A DNA stretch of 64,000 nucleotides from Epiperipatus broadwayi (GCA_028023455.1 JAQFVV010000014.1:3601336-3665335), one strand, 5' to 3'. Positions 11,877 through 26,700 are shown, numbered from the stretch's first letter. Notes: generated by a model from the letters alone, not told the origin. Numbers and translations are program-made.

Positions 11877-12916
11877 ATATATATGATTGAATTGGAGATG
11901 TTTTTGATAAACAACATAAACATATGTCTTAGATTCATTGGTGTTTGAGATTGGTTGTTATTATTAATATCTTTTACAAATAAGGACATCAAACAACAAA
12001 AAAAGTAAAGTGACTTCTAAAATATATTTTGGCTGTTTCAGGTATCTAAGATAACATTTCCATTATAAAAATCTTCATTATTGTTTAATATTTATATACT
12101 ATATGTTACTATAATTCTATATGCTACATTTCCTACAAGTTTCAGTGGTGATTATCATCTTTAACAAATACATTAAAGATTATTATTAATCACTTATTGG
12201 ATTAGAGATTACACTGTTTTCAGCTTATATATGTTTTAAATAGCATTAAAAATCCTTGTTATCTCTTCATAGTTATATACACATGACTTTCTCATAGAGA
12301 TTAAGTAAATTAAGGCATATATTTTCTTATGTAAATGAGGTGTATATATCTTGGATTTATATACGTTTGAGATTTTTTCTTTATATCTCTTGCTTGCCTT
12401 TTTCTGATATTTTTAATCATTTGTTTGAACTTAAATCATTCTGTTTATATAATTTACTTATAAAATCTTTTTTGAACATATTAAATTTGAGAAAAGGGAG
12501 GAATATCGATAAATAAAAGACCATGTGTATATAAAAAATAATAAGAAATAATATACTGATATTTGATATGATTCGTAATTTATGTCTAAATTGAAAGTGC
12601 AATTAAATATAAAGGAACTACTGTGCTTGCAAATTAAATCATAGTAGTATAAATTAGATAAATATTAACAATAATAAAGACGTCTTAAAAAAATGAATGT
12701 CCTGGGTCAATTGGAGATGATGGATCAGCAGAAATGCCTCAACTATGTTTACTACATGGTTTTTATTTCCTGATCACAGCTGAATGATTTTTATTATTAT
12801 TTAATATTATTTACTAACAGGTATCAAATAGTAATTTCAACAAGTCTCCAAAGTTTATATTTTTAATCACTCAGAAGTACTTAATTTTTTTTTTTTTTTC
12901 AATTGTTATTTTGTAG

Positions 12917-12983
12917 AAAAATATATGAAAAAGTTTTTTGATCCGAACAAATATGTCACTGGAGGAAAAAAGTTCTGGACTTG
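12917..12983 (+). CDS. Candidate plus-strand exon, product unknown
   Basis: A strong polypyrimidine tract (about 14 T) and TTTTGTAG precede the segment, and a TTG|GTAAAT donor follows. The 67-bp piece reads KYMKKFFDPNKYVTGG then KKFWT in one open frame. If the donor is not used, the frame ends at TAA two codons later, so it could also be a terminal exon. I do not recognise the protein. It runs opposite to the dynein exon and so would belong to a different, nested or neighbouring gene. It may be spurious. Confidence 0.3.
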
Positions 12984-13781
12984 GTAAATTTATTTTATAA
13001 ATTAGTATACTTTTCGTTATGATAATAAGCATTTTTAGTAGATCTCCTGAGTATACTAAGAGTTCAGAGAAGAAATAAACACTTCTTTATTTTTTCATAA
13101 CTTATGATTTTTTCCATATATTATATTGCCTATATTTTAATGATAATAAAAAAAATGTCAATTATTAAAAGCAAAAAATTGAAATAAAGTATATAAAATT
13201 AGATCAATTATATCAAATATATATATATATTAGAGCTGTTTTCAGATACATGGAGTGTTAATAGCCGATGGAATTATTAAAAATCTTAATGATTGGAATA
13301 GCATAAAAGAACATAAACCCTCAGAAACATTAAAGCAAGGGTTCGAAAATAATGAATCCATGCAGATAGGAATAATGTGTTGATACTGAATTGTACTTTT
13401 CTGATACTCAAGCAGTGTCTGAATACTCAAATTAGTCAGTTATAGTTTATCAAAAAAGCACTGTGCTGCCTGCCTAAAAAAACATGTAATTTTTTTGAAT
13501 GTGTGAAATGATGATTGATTATCATGCAAAAATGTTCAGTGAAATTACTTTACTGGCTATCAACTGAAACTGAGATAGGCAAAGCACTTCTTCAAACTCC
13601 ACTTTATTGCAGGAATGTTAGGGATTGCCAATTCCCACTTAATAATTTTCTGTATAGATGCTTTAACTCTGTGATTAGAAGCTAAGTCTTGAATAGTTCT
13701 AATGAATAAATTATATCTGTATTTTTAAAAATGTTTTATTCTTTTGTTAAAGATTTAATGTAATATTTTACTATTTTTTTT

Positions 13782-13944
13782 AATAATGTAAAAGGCTAAA
13801 ATCTTTGACAGATGTGCTTTAAAAATGCTTATGTGATAGCCAATCAGATATAATAATGACTGCACATGGAACTCTCATCTGATTGGCTGTCACATAAGCA
13901 TTTTAAAAGCACATCTGTTGAAGGTTTTAGCCTTTTACATTATT
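13782..13944. repeat. MITE with about 68-bp terminal inverted repeats
   Basis: Left end AATAATGTAAAAGGCTAAAA and right end GGTTTTAGCCTTTTACATTATT-type complement. The arms continue through GCTTATGTGATAGCCAATCAG and its complement, with a loop of about 25 bp. There are few mismatches, so it is relatively young. Non-coding. Confidence 0.88.
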
Positions 13945-14950
13945 ATTATATCATCTGCTTGCACTTAATAAATATAATATATTTATATTTTTATTATTAT
14001 TAAAAGATTACTTTTATTATTTTAAGGTTTTACATTTTATCCAGTTGTTATAGATATTTACAATGTGAGATCTGATATCTATATTATTAGTTCTTATATC
14101 TATATCTTCAGCCAATCCGAGATACAATTCCAAAACAGGTTAACTGGCATCTGGTAAATCAAATAATTCCCATGTGGCCTTAAATAATCCGTTGGTGTTA
14201 TTGATTTATCCCTTTTTTTGATTTCCTTAATAAAGTTTATCACATGATTTTATATTTTAGTTTAAATTCTACTTAATAAAATAAAATCTTGTTCACAAAT
14301 TAAAAGGTAAACAAATAATAAAAAGAGGATTATTATTATTAATAATATTCTATATTGCTCTAATTCTAATTTTTTTTCTGCTTAGTTAGATCATATATAG
14401 GATATGAATAATTTATAGTCTGAAGACTATTTTATACATTTATGTCACTTTGTCTTAATTGACTATACACAGAAAGTACAAGAAAACAATATTTACAGAG
14501 CTTTTGAGAAAAATAAAAGAAATCAATATTTTTAATTTTTGATATTTTGGAATAACTAAATGTCTTAGATAAGTCATGTTATATATTACTTTATTGAAAA
14601 TTTTATAAGACATGTAATGAACCTATTCATAAAAATCTAATTTTAAAGTTTATTTATTAAAATAAAGAATTTATTAAAAAAATCTAAAAATAATTTTTAA
14701 AATGGTAAAAATATTTTTTGTTACTATTATTTTGAATGTGTAATAATTGTATTTTTTTTTTTTAGCTCTTTTACATTTCTTGATATTTTATTTTTCTGAT
14801 AATATATAGTATTTGATATTTGTATTGTATTAAGACAATTCTCCAAAAATTCAATATAATATTATGATAGACAAAAGATTAAAGATAAATTAAGAAATAG
14901 TCTTAGTGTTTTCCTGAAGGTTTGTAATGAAGGTATTTTAATTGTATTTA
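13945..14950. other. AT-rich stretch, nothing recognisable
   Basis: Homopolymer runs and ATT/TTA-rich sequence. I see no coding frame, tRNA-like segment or repeat longer than short inverted pairs. Confidence 0.5.
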
Positions 14951-15290
14951 TATATTGGACTGTTTCCATCATCTAATATAAAGTATTGAAAGTCTTTAGA
15001 AAAATTCAATTTTATTTAAATTTTCAAAGTACATTCAGTTGTTAGTAATAACACACAGGTCAATGTTTTGAATGATATTAATCTCCTCTGTTTTTCAGGT
15101 GTTGTTCTGCCACTGGTCAAGTCAGCAACACCCAAAGAAGAAAGAAGAATAATATTTCTCAAAACATTGTGTGTATACTAACCTGTGTGCTGTTAATAAC
15201 AGTTGAATGTACTTTGAAAATATAAATAAAGTTAACTTTTTCTAAAGACATTCAATACTTTACACCAGATGATGGAAATAGTTCAATATA
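14951..15290. repeat. Foldback element (family also at 38600 and 40200)
   Basis: Arms of about 105 bp: TATTGGACTGTTTCCATCAT on the left and GATGGAAATAGTTCAATATA on the right. Inner edges are TAACACACAGGT and ACCTGTGTGCTG. The centre of about 100 bp is unique. Single, more diverged arms of the same family occur at 38620-38745 and 40185-40310, sharing CTATCAGTTG(A/T)(A/T)TGTATTTGAA and the TTCAAT edge. Confidence 0.8.
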
Positions 15291-18200
15291 TAAATAGGGA
15301 AAAAGGTTTGTTTAATATTTAGTTTGAAGTTAGCTAAGCTTATATGAGAAAACACTTGGACAAGTGGATTTGATGAAATATAGATATGCAAAAACTGAAA
15401 ATGTAAATTGATAAAATAAACTTTTGTAAAAATATTGAGCAATTGTAATATAAAAAATAATTATCATTTTGTAAATCCTGTGGCATTAATGACATATTGT
15501 TCACAATAATTTCATTCAAATGATAAAAACGAATTTTTAAATTTTATTCAGATGAGAATTGATCCAGAAAACTTTAATAACCAAATCCTCCATTCTATCA
15601 TTGCATCTGCTGGCTTTTTAAAATATATAGAAAGTGATTATAAATAGATATTACTATGTATAATTTTTAAAAAGTAAAAAGCATTAACTAAATAAATTTC
15701 ATTTGAAAATATTTTACAAAATATTCACTTTACCATATTAATACAATATTTTTTGATTTGAATTAAATTAATAAACAAACATTTCTTTGTACATTAATAA
15801 TCATATGATTTTAAAAAACCAAAAACTATATATATATATAACTATAACCATTAAATGTCTGTATTTTTAAATTATATAGTAATAATTCAAACAAATATAT
15901 TTAACACAGTATTCAAAATTAAATAATATATTCTTTACCAGAAGTACTTTCAATTGTTTCACTGACAATCTTTTTCAACTGTTAATACAAACGTACAAAA
16001 AATAAAAACTTGCATTACCCATCATTCAATCTATTCAAATTTCCCACAAATATATATATAAAATTAAAAACCAGTCAACACATAGACAATCCCAATATCA
16101 ATAACAATCAACAATTTCAAATTGATTTCAAAATTAATGATTGTAAAAAAAAACAATTTCAAATTATTGTCAAGGCAATCTTCACTTAATATATATATAT
16201 ATATTGTTTTCTAGACAGCATGTATTGCTTCTCATTTAAAATAAATGAAATAGGATTGGAAAGATTCTTTCTATAATAAGATTTCATTACTATAAATTGA
16301 TCAATCAAGATGACACATCTCACCAAGATAGGCCATATAGTGATATAAATTAAGGACAACATAATAATTACTTAGCCCATAAGTAAAATATTTTTTTTTG
16401 CTATTACACATAAATGTGCACACATCTACATATAGATACATATATAATGCTGCAGAAATATTGAAAGAAATTATGCCTGCAGCTTTCTTTTCATACATTA
16501 AATTTACAATTAGTGTAATAAGAATAAGTTGTGTATTTTTTCATAATAACTTCTATATTATGAAAAATATCATGTGATTTGAGATATTTGTATTGCAGTA
16601 GAATTTATCACTTTTCATAGATAAAATATTCTTCAGTTTTATTTGTGTTTGTGTGAAACATTTAGCTGGCAGCCTTAACAAATATTAAGTTAAAAAAATG
16701 AAGATATTGCTTTTCTTTTTTGTAACAGTATTTATGTATTTGTTTATGAGTTTGTTTTTATGTCAGAGAAATTCCTGTTTTCAAATATTTGTTTAGTTCT
16801 AGAATTTACATATGCTGAATACTTTTATCAGGCTAAGACTCATTTTAAGTTTTATTTAAATAGTTTTTTTTTTTATTTAATGAAATATGTATAAAATCCT
16901 TCTACTATCTTTAAAGTAAAATAATTTTTTTAAAACACATTTTTAATTAAAATACATTTATTTTTTAAAAAATATTTTTATTTCATTTTTAACAAATTTT
17001 ATTTATTTTTATATAAATCAGATAAGTACTTTTAAAAATGTATAAACTGATTTAAAATTTATAAAAAAAGCATTTAAATATTTTATAAACAGTGTAATAA
17101 TAATAATTATTTTCAATAAAATTGTTTTATAGTATCTATGTGAACGATAAAATTATTTAGCATACAAAATAAATAAATAAAATGAAATTAGTAATAATAA
17201 TGATATTTAAAATATATAATTTTATAAATAACAAATATTAAATATCTATAATACAATGCAAAACCTAATTTTATAAAAGCCAATAATGATAGTTAATTTT
17301 TTAAATGAGAGTACAATCCTAATAATTTTCTAAAATTGATTTTGTCTAAAAATCTGAACGCTTGTAAATGCTGCTAATATTTATTTTCCAGCCAGATATC
17401 CTTTTTTGTATTTAATTCAAAATATTTTATACAAAATATTTTTTTTGCAGAAGCATCCAAGTTTAAGCTTTATAATTTTTGATGCTTTAAAATATGTTAA
17501 TATAATCAAGATAAAATTATTAAAATGCATCTCCAGGAACTAATGAAATAAAATTTCTTGGATAATTTTTAAATAAGTAAGTTTCATTTGCTTTAGTTAT
17601 TACTTTTTATGCATGTGCAGAATTATGTATTTAAAAATTATTCTTTAGATTCTTCCTTTGTTTTTATTTAAACTTTCTTTTTGAGGGTTTAAAATTTAAA
17701 AAATCATTTAAAATTTTGCATACATATGTAAAATTAATCCCAGTGCATAACGATATACTGAAATAAATATATAAATATTAAATCACTCCACATTGTTAAG
17801 AAATCCAGTACCACCCTCTATGAACTAATATATAAATACATTAGAGTTAAATTAGACAAAGATGATTATTTTACATAAAGTTGACAGAATTATTGACTAT
17901 GCATTTTATTAGAAAAGAGCAAATGTGAAACAGATTTATTTAAAAAACTTGTATTTGTCAAAAGTGAGAGTTTAGAGTTTGGATTAACTTTTCTGTACTT
18001 CAATGTTTTTTCACTAATCTCAGCAACAAGGTATTTAACATATTAATCTTAATATTAATACTGTTACTCAATATTATGAATCAATAATTTGATTTTGAGT
18101 TGTTAGAAATATAAGTTTGCAAATGAAAAACTTTTTAAACAAATCATATTTGAACTTTCAAAATATTTTTTAAGAAAGCAATAAAGTGAAATATATAATG

Positions 18201-18770
18201 AGAACAATTCCTTTTTTTTATTGGCTAGTTGTGATAATGCTGTTAAAAAAATAAATTAACAAAATCTTTGTTGAATGAATTCCATAATAATGAATTATTA
18301 TAAAGTCATTGTAAAGCTATGAAATTCTGTTCTAAAATTTAAAATTGCACTCATATTTACTAATTTTATTACAAAAATTTAACACCATGGTGTTTGATAG
18401 AATATAATGATCATAGTTTCCTTTTTAACATTACTTCAAATTTCTTAATTTATATTTTTACAAATGAAATATATTTTTAAAAAATCTGAGTGGAAACATG
18501 AATATATTTATTTTTTAATAATTATTATACAAATATTTAGACAAATAATTAAATATTTTAATAAATTAAAAATTTATACATTTTTTTTTATTATCTAAAG
18601 GAAGTTTACAAATTTGTTTATATGCCCAAGATCAAAGAATTTACCAAATCAGTGATCTTCTAGGCTTTTGTCAGCTCATCTGTAGTTTTTCTATGTGGAC
18701 AATTACCACATTCAAATCTTTTTTGAACTAATAAATCATAAATCAATATTCCTTTAAAATCATCAAAACA
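15291..18770. other. AT-rich stretch with one PLE 3'-end relic
   Basis: Very AT-rich with (TA) runs at 15827-15840 and 16189-16206. At about 15955-16055 (minus) CAGAAGTACTTTCAATTG and CTTTTTCAACTGTTAAT match the PLE 3' untranslated segment at 26837-26880 and 35595-35640, so I read it as a decayed PLE tail. Nothing else is recognisable; the rest is presumably intron or intergenic. Confidence 0.45.
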
Positions 18771-19160
18771 TTACATGCTCACCAGTTGATATGCTTACAT
18801 ATGCTGTTAATAACAGTACCAAACTCTCCATATAGGGCCACCAAGTGCAAACCTTTATAATCAATGGGTTTGTACATAAAATTCCTAACTAGTGCCTAAT
18901 CAGCCAACATTCACAGACTAGTTTCTAGCTTGTGGCTTTCATCAGTGAGGGACCTTAGATTTGGAAGCACAGCACTTAGATATTAGAATTGAATGTAACC
19001 TTCCAGTAGCCACCTTTTACATATTTGGTTAACTATAATGCTAAAATCCCAAGATGAAAACATCATAATGTTTCTAACCCAAGCTCATTTTCTTGTTATA
19101 GAGTCATATAGATGGGAACTCAGTTAAGCATCTATACATTTTGATGTTTTTGGTTTTTTA
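18771..19160. mobile_element. F1 foldback element, copy a
   Basis: Carries the F1 edge ACCAAACTCTCCATATAGGG, the arm segment GACTAGTTTCTAGCTTGTGG and the core GATGGGAACTCAGTTAAGCA (19111-19130). Just left of the edge, GCTTACATATGCTGTTAATA corresponds to the reverse complement of the 3' tail of the copies at 37736 and 40776, so this copy appears to be in reverse orientation. No clear target duplication was found. Confidence 0.65.
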
Positions 19161-19212
19161 AAAATGACAGTCACCATTATCTTATGGAAAGTATAGGTGT
19201 ATAAAACTATAC

Positions 19213-19555
19213 ATCATATGATCACCATTTCATTTGCTTACACTTGCTGTTAGTAAGAGAACCAAACTCACCATGCAGTAGTGCCTTATAGTTATCCAAA
19301 TAGGTAAAAGGTACTTTATTGTTAACCATATAGGTAAAAAATGGCTATTGGAGTGTTGTATTAGATCCTAAGATCTAGGTGCAGTGCTCTCAAATCCAAG
19401 TCTTCTTACTGATGAAATCCACAACTAGAAACTAGTCTGGAGATGTTGGATGAGTAGGCACTAGATAAGAATTTTATGGACAAACCTTCCTGCATCCATT
19501 AATTATAAAGGCTTGCACTTGATGGCACTACTGTATGAAGAGTTTGGTACTCTTA
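19213..19555. mobile_element. F1 foldback element, copy b (short left arm)
   Basis: Starts with ATGATCACCATTTCATTTGC, matching the reverse complement of the F1 tail, then a short left arm (CCAAACTCACCATGCAGTAG). It then passes into a long opposite arm (ACTAGAAACTAGTCTGGAGA, GGATGAGTAGGCACTAGATA) that ends in CTGTATGAAGAGTTTGGTAC. It looks like a deletion derivative lying next to copy a. Confidence 0.65.
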
Positions 19556-22500
19556 ATATTTACTTTATTTTCCAGTCTTACTATCAAATAGATATAAAAC
19601 TGTCAAAATAATATTTAAAATAGCCACAAATGAATGATTTAAAGCTGAAACACAATACTCCATGAAGCACCATTATCACTGTCAGAGAGTTAATTTAACA
19701 AAAGCAATTGAGGGATATTAATTGAATATTTTAATAAGAAAATACCAAACATGAAAATAATGGATTATGAATTTTTTAAAGGCTTGATATAATGTTTAGA
19801 ATGCCATGTCATTTAAAACATGGTATGTTGTGCTAATATACATGATATAAATCCTATTACAAAATAAATGGACTAATCACTGATTAAATATTTGACTAGA
19901 AAAAAAAAAGAAAAATGTTAAAATAATATTAAATGTATATTTGTTTTGAAAGATTTAATTTAGATGATAATAATCCTAACATAAAACAATTGCATTGTGA
20001 AACCTTATGAAAGAATTTTAATTATTAGAAAAAGAAAATGTGAAAATAATATATTTTTATGAAAGAAAAGTTAGACATTTAAAGATGGGCAATTATACAA
20101 AAATATATATGATACCAATTAAATTAAAATAATTGCTGATGGAGAGAAAAACTGTAAATCATTTGCTAGATATTTCTTTTAGATAATAAATTATTTAAAA
20201 ATTTTCAAACTTAAATAAAAAATTGTTCAAAAATAGAATATAATAAATAATTGAATAACTTTGGTACTCAGGAATCCAGAATTTGAGTGGCAAAAGTGAC
20301 AGAGCTGAATTATGATTCAGGGATTTTGAATGTTAGAATCTGCCTCTGTAAAATTGCATCAAATTATATAAGGAATTATTACAAAAATGAAGTAATAATG
20401 TTTTAAGAATGCAGTAAACATAAGTAAAAAAATAGTACAGAGATAATTATACAATCATTATAAAATTTATTTTATTTAAAAATATCATTGTAACTAAAAA
20501 CACTGAAATAAAAAATATATTTAGATGGCTTATTTTAAAATCTAAAAAAAATTATGTACCCCCCCCCCCACAAAATTAAGTTTTTCTTGAATGTTTTGTC
20601 CCATTTAATTTTTGCTAGGCAAACCAAGGGCAGTCTTTAATATCAAAAACAGATTTGAATCCATTTGGCCAGAATTATTAAAGAATCACATTATCACAGA
20701 ATAATTATGCAAATGTTTATGTAAATTAATATTAAATTAAATACTAAGGTAAAATATTTTGGTTGGTTATCTCCATAATTATCTTACAAATCATTAATAA
20801 CTGAATTAAGAATAATACTTTCCTGATTTAAATATAAAAATCTAATTGAGTTTTAAATCTTTAATTGATTATTTTCTGGGAAGCATGAGTCAATTGTATC
20901 AGATGCATCCAATGAGTGGATACTTAGAGACTATATGGACATTATAAAAGCAATACAAATATTAGTGTTTCTGGATAATAATAAACATAGAACAATACCT
21001 AATTCTGGATAGAATGTCTTCCAACTTCTGTTTTTATTTTCCAACTATAATTAAATTTCCAAGAATTTGTAAGACTTAAGTATATGACATTAGGAATTAT
21101 TACCTTTTTACTTGGAAATCTTTACGAAGTTATGATTTTTACCTTGCAAAATATTAGCATCAAAGTCTCATTTGATTAAGCCTGTAAATTATTTGGTAGA
21201 AGTTCTTTATCATGTAATAATCTTTTTTTTACCATTAAAATCAACTGAGATTTCCTCAGCATAGGATACTCAATATTTAATTTGTAATTAATAAAACATG
21301 TTATTACAATTTCAGCATGCTTGTATTTACTCAGTTATTATGCAAATGACCACTTGCATTAGCAGATTCAGGCTTATGGAGTGGTAGCATATCTAGCAAG
21401 TTTCAAAATAAGTTTTCAGTGGTATTTACATTTGTATTAGATTTCACCTTTACTGGGAAATTTTCTGTATATGCTACCCTTATACACAACTGCATCTTCT
21501 AACAAAAATAGACATTTTTCATTGACATAGCAATCTAGTAAACACAGGGTATTAGAAATATATAGTGTTTGGTTAATTAGTCAATAACTGAAAATTACAT
21601 ATAATGTTGGGGAAAATGCTGCTTTTATTTGGCTTATAATCCTCCATTTATATGGATATTATAATGAATTAAAAAACGAACTTTCCCATAAGGGTTCTAA
21701 TTAAACCACATTCAAAATTGGAAGTCTTTACATGTAAAATAAATGTCATTTCACTCTTATATGGTAACTTAATTCTATGTACAGCTAGGTCTGCTGATGT
21801 TAATGGACATTTTGCATTGACATAGCAAACAATGAAGTATGATGCTAACATTTTGTAAATTAACAGAATGATTAATTAATTAGTAAATTGAAAATTATGT
21901 ACTGTGTTGAAAAAATGGTATATTACATTCTATTTTAATAAAAGTAAATGCACAGTAAATTTAATTATCTTAATTGGTCTATAATTATTTCCAATATTCT
22001 TCCCATATCAGACATCAAAAATCATAAAACCCACGTTCAATTTGAGAATGATAGAAAAAAAATATGTCCAAAATCTTTCTTTTCAAAACTGTGATTCATC
22101 TTTAAAAAAAGTTTTAATAGCAGAATTTATATTACTTTAATCAGCTGAAATTTTAGACTCAAATCATGTTGTTTTCTTTCATTGGAAAGATCTTAAATAA
22201 TTCAGATATTTGTATCATAAAATATTTTGTTTAATGTTTTCAAATACACATAATTATATGATTAGATATTTCATAGGTCAGAACAGCTAACATTCAAATG
22301 TGAAATTAAGAGTTACTACTTTTTTTATTTTTCTCATTAGAAAATCAATCCAGAAATAGTCTTGAGTTTGATCACTGTTCTAAACTAAACATTAACTGCA
22401 TGAATTCTGAATATTATTTATATCCTCTTTGGATCTTTATAAACTTAATATCAGATGAATGAAAAATATAAATATTTATTATCATTAAAAAACATAATGT

Positions 22501-22620
22501 TATTTTTGTTATCAAGGCTATATTTAAAACGTATTCAATCACTTTTTATGTTTAAGAACTATTGTAACTTCTCTTAATTAAGTATTAAATTAGAGTTAAT
22601 TATTATTCAATACATAGTGA
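19556..22620. other. AT-rich stretch with SINE-like and diverged direct repeats
   Basis: A segment at about 20288-20375 (AAGTGACAGAGCTGA ... CCTCTGTAA ... TTGCATCAAATTA) is matched in reverse orientation at 23283-23353, so it is a dispersed short repeat, perhaps tRNA-derived. There is a C10 run at about 20559. A pair of diverged direct repeats lies at about 21515-21610 and 21805-21905 (shared CATTGACATAGCAA and AACTGAAAATTA-type cores). No coding sequence was recognised. Confidence 0.45.
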
Positions 22621-22895
22621 AGATCTACTATGTCAGAAAAATTATAAAATTATAACTTCCTTACAGATTTACAGTTTAGCACTGCTTTCAATGAGGTCAA
22701 TCATATTCTTAACATTAAGATAGGTAAAAGTCCATTATGCTGGAAAGATTATAAAATTATGACTTGTTTACAGATTTATAGCTTAGTACTGCTTTCAATC
22801 AGCCAGTAATATTCACAGCACTAAGATAGGTATATCTGAAAAGAAGTTATGATTTTATAATCTTTCCAGCATAATGGACATTCACTATCTATTGA
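22621..22895. repeat. Mixed direct and inverted repeat cluster
   Basis: Two direct copies of about 95 bp (22637-22730 and 22740-22835) share ATTATAAAATTATAACTT/GACTTG, ACAGATTTA and GCACTGCTTTCAAT-like blocks. The segment GTCCATTATGCTGGAAAG at about 22731 is repeated in reverse complement as CTTTCCAGCATAATGGAC at about 22860. Probably a truncated foldback unit. Confidence 0.7.
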
Positions 22896-23679
22896 ATTAC
22901 ATGTGAATAAGGAATGAAATAAAAGATAGATTGAGTTACATTAGTTTTATAAACAAATTTATGTACTTGGAATTATTATGGCTTTAACTTCATCATCATA
23001 TATGAAATTTTTAGCAATATGCCAACAAATTGTATCTCGCACTCTAATTATGAATTGTACATAGAATTTCATGTTTTAAACTCTGAAGCTCAAGATTTAT
23101 GAATTATGGTCCAGCCTCATCACTTTCGGTTCTCATATCTCTTATTTACTCAAAACACCTTTTTCTTTGAACATCTCAGACATATTCAATTTTCTAATGG
23201 GAAGCAATTTCATCAAATATTTCTACATATAAAATTATATTAACTTCATGATGTTTTAGAAACTTATTAGTTTAATATCAATTTGATGCAATAGCAGAGT
23301 GGCAGCCTCTGGGACGTAAAGTCCTCTAATGGATCAGCTCTGTCACTTACTTTCAAACAATAAACCATATAATTATTTTTTTTCTAATTTAAAAATTATT
23401 TCAGATAGTCATAAGAATAATTTTTAAAATCGTTACTATATACTTTAGGAAAACTCCGTTTCGGTAAGACTATACAATCCTTTATTCATATTGGACATTA
23501 ACAACAATAATGATTAACTTTTTAAAAATATTTATAATGTTTATTAGAGGAATCTCATTAATAAAAAAAATGTGAAAAAGATTTTTGATCTTTTTGGGAA
23601 TACAACTTGTAGATATAATTTTGGAAGGTTTCACTTTTAGATGTATTCACAATATAAAATGATAACATAGTAAGAGACA

Positions 23680-23713
<34 letters not shown>

Positions 23714-26700
23714 TAAAAAAAGTCAAGAGAAACAAAATAAGTATTATATTTCTAGTTTTTTTTTTAGGATAACTAACATATATAATTCTATTATAAATAG
23801 GTAATTTTTATTTTAACTATTGATATAAAACCTGGTCATGAGAAAAGTGAAAGTGTATATGCGTGTGTGTAGAATAAATGTGCACACGCAAAACCAATAT
23901 ATTTATTTGTTTTATTATAAAAATATATATTAATAAATAACCTTGGTAATAAAAAAAAAGAAAAAAAAATCATTCTGATTAATTTTATTTTTATCTTTTA
24001 AAAATATTAATGTCTACAATTTTATTTGTTATTTTACAATAATTAGTTTTGTTGAATAGGATGCTATGTTGGAATGCTGAGTTACGAATGCTGGAAAATA
24101 ATTCCAGAGTTTTAATAGTGAGGAAGCGAGGGAAAAAAATATAGAGAATAATCTAAACTTTTGTAGTGAAAGATAACAGAAAAATTTTGCCTTCAGGACT
24201 GATAATAAAACAACTGACATATATATATATATTTGAATAAAATGAATTTCTAAACAAAAGGAAGAAAGAAAAAGATTTACTTCTCTCTCATCAGTCTGAT
24301 TTCTAAGAAGCAAAATAGATTAATTCAGTTGCTAATTGTTTATTACAAAAACAATGCATGAAATATTAGGAAATATCAATCAAGTAATAACTACATCAAT
24401 AAGCAAATAATAGAAGAACCACTCTTGGATCTGTTTAACCCTCCCCCCTCCTGCCCCCAAAGACAACCGAGTTTAGCAGAATGTACTAAGGCATGTGCAA
24501 TATTGCACTTAAAAAAAAAAGAAAAGAAAAATAAAGTGGAACAAGTAATAATCTTATTTTTTTATCTTCTTTTATATTTCAAATATTATTAATGATAAAA
24601 TTAAATTCTCCAAAACTCTAAAGATAGCATTCAAATAATGTTTCTTTTTTTAAAAAAATGATTATTATTATTATTATTTTTTATTTAAAAAATTCAATTC
24701 AAAGAATAACATTAAAAAAATTCTTATTGATGAAAAAATGTTTTAATTATATACCCACACATTTGTCTATATATCTAAGTTTAAAAAAATCAAAAATAAG
24801 TATTTCGATATATAGTTTTTAAAATAAGTGTAAATAAATGTAAAAAGATAAAATAGGTGTTTTTAAATATATTTTTTCAATACTTATTTTAAAGTTTCAT
24901 ACCAAGTATATATAAACTTTATTGCATGAAATTGAAAAGATATTATTTTTTATACATTACTGAAGAGATATTTGCTTGTCATGACCTTAGGAGTAATTTT
25001 TTTATTTTTTGTCTAAGATTATATTAAATTTCATGTTAGAAGATCAAGACTTCAACAGTTTTATCTGTATGTTAAACAAATGCATTATTATATACGCTAT
25101 GTAAACTTAGAGCAACAGTTATGTTTACTTATAAGATGATGATAATATGTATTATCCAAAATAATGTTGTTGATGAATATAGCAATATTTATTTTATATG
25201 TTAAGTAGGATGTAAGTGTAAAAAATATTTTAAATAAAAGCAAAGTGAGAAGCAAATGTGTTCTCCATAGTATAAAAGATATTTACCACGTTCTTTTCTT
25301 CCTAAGCGTAAGCTTGTGGTTAAGACCTGTAGAGGTCGCTAATATCGCACTTTACACGCATAGTCTTGAGGTTACAGCCTTAATAAATATCATGTTAAAG
25401 ATAATAATATTAAGTGACATGAAAGTGCGAACATTTTATAACATATTTTGAAATATTGATTTCATGCAATTTATAAGAAATATTATAATTATTGATATTA
25501 GTTTGAAATAGTTACATTAATTTGTATTATATTTTTTTGATGTAGGTTTTGTAATGAAAATTGTATTGTCGTTATTTGTGTAATGGTTCTTATTCTGTCT
25601 TATTCACTTAATTTGGATTTGATGCATATGAGTGTCAGATATTTTGCTGGTTTATAACATAATTTCATCATCTATTCTTTTATTATTGCCAGTATAACAA
25701 TCAAAATTTCTTTTATGATCTATAATTCTGGTGCATTTGCAGTAAGGGCTAATATAATAAAGATAAAAAAAGGTAGCATGAGTATATACTGAGTAAATAT
25801 CCTGATTTACATGGTACTCATGAATTAAAAATGGTTACATGTTATGATAATAATTAATTTCTGATAAATAGATTAAATGCTTTTATTTATACATATTCAC
25901 TATTGCACAATTTAGAGCAGCCAATGTGTAACATGAAATACTATAATTTTGCCAATACTTATGATATTATATAAATTTGCTACTTCCATTTGTGGGGCCT
26001 AGATAAATTACATAAATTTAGTTATGCTAAATTGTATCCCCTAGAAAGAAAGTCTATGTTAAAAAAATTATACCCTTGAAGATAAGATATTTATTAAAAT
26101 TGTTAGAAAACAGGTATTGGTAAATCTTGCATAGTATATTTATTATATAGAATGATAGTGCAATTAAAATAGGGTATGTTTAATGTATATCTCTGAGGTG
26201 TGTAAAACTTATATGGCATTACAAAGTGCATATCAGTATATACAATGTGTGAGATAAAATTTTTACAGCTAGTAAAAAAAAAATCTATAACAGATTTGTT
26301 ATTTGGAGGGTTTAATAAATGAATTTCAACAAATGTAATGGCTGAATGAATGTTAGAATTTTAATTCTATTGCCTACTTTGTTATTGGTATTGGTTGACA
26401 GCAAATAGCCCTTATTAAAAAAGGAATTTGTAGAAATATGAAATAAATAATTGTAGAATAATATTTAAAGTGTATTTTGCCATGAAGAATCATTAGGACA
26501 AAAGATATGTTAGTTACATAGAAGAGAATTATTTGTTATGCTTGCACTAAAGGAAGGGTATAAACAAATTCTGATAAAGGGTTAGAAGATCAATATCTGT
26601 GTTAATCAATGAAGCATAGATACTAGAGGTTTAATTTTTAGTCTATTATATTTGTATTTTCACAAAATTATTAGAGGCAGAGATAGAATACCTAGTTTGT

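Noticed and set aside
15955-16002. Minus-strand exon-like piece with CTG|GTAAAG donor and open frame LKKIVSETIESTS
   Set aside because: The sequence matches the PLE 3' untranslated tail at 26837 and 35595, so it is repeat relic, not exon.
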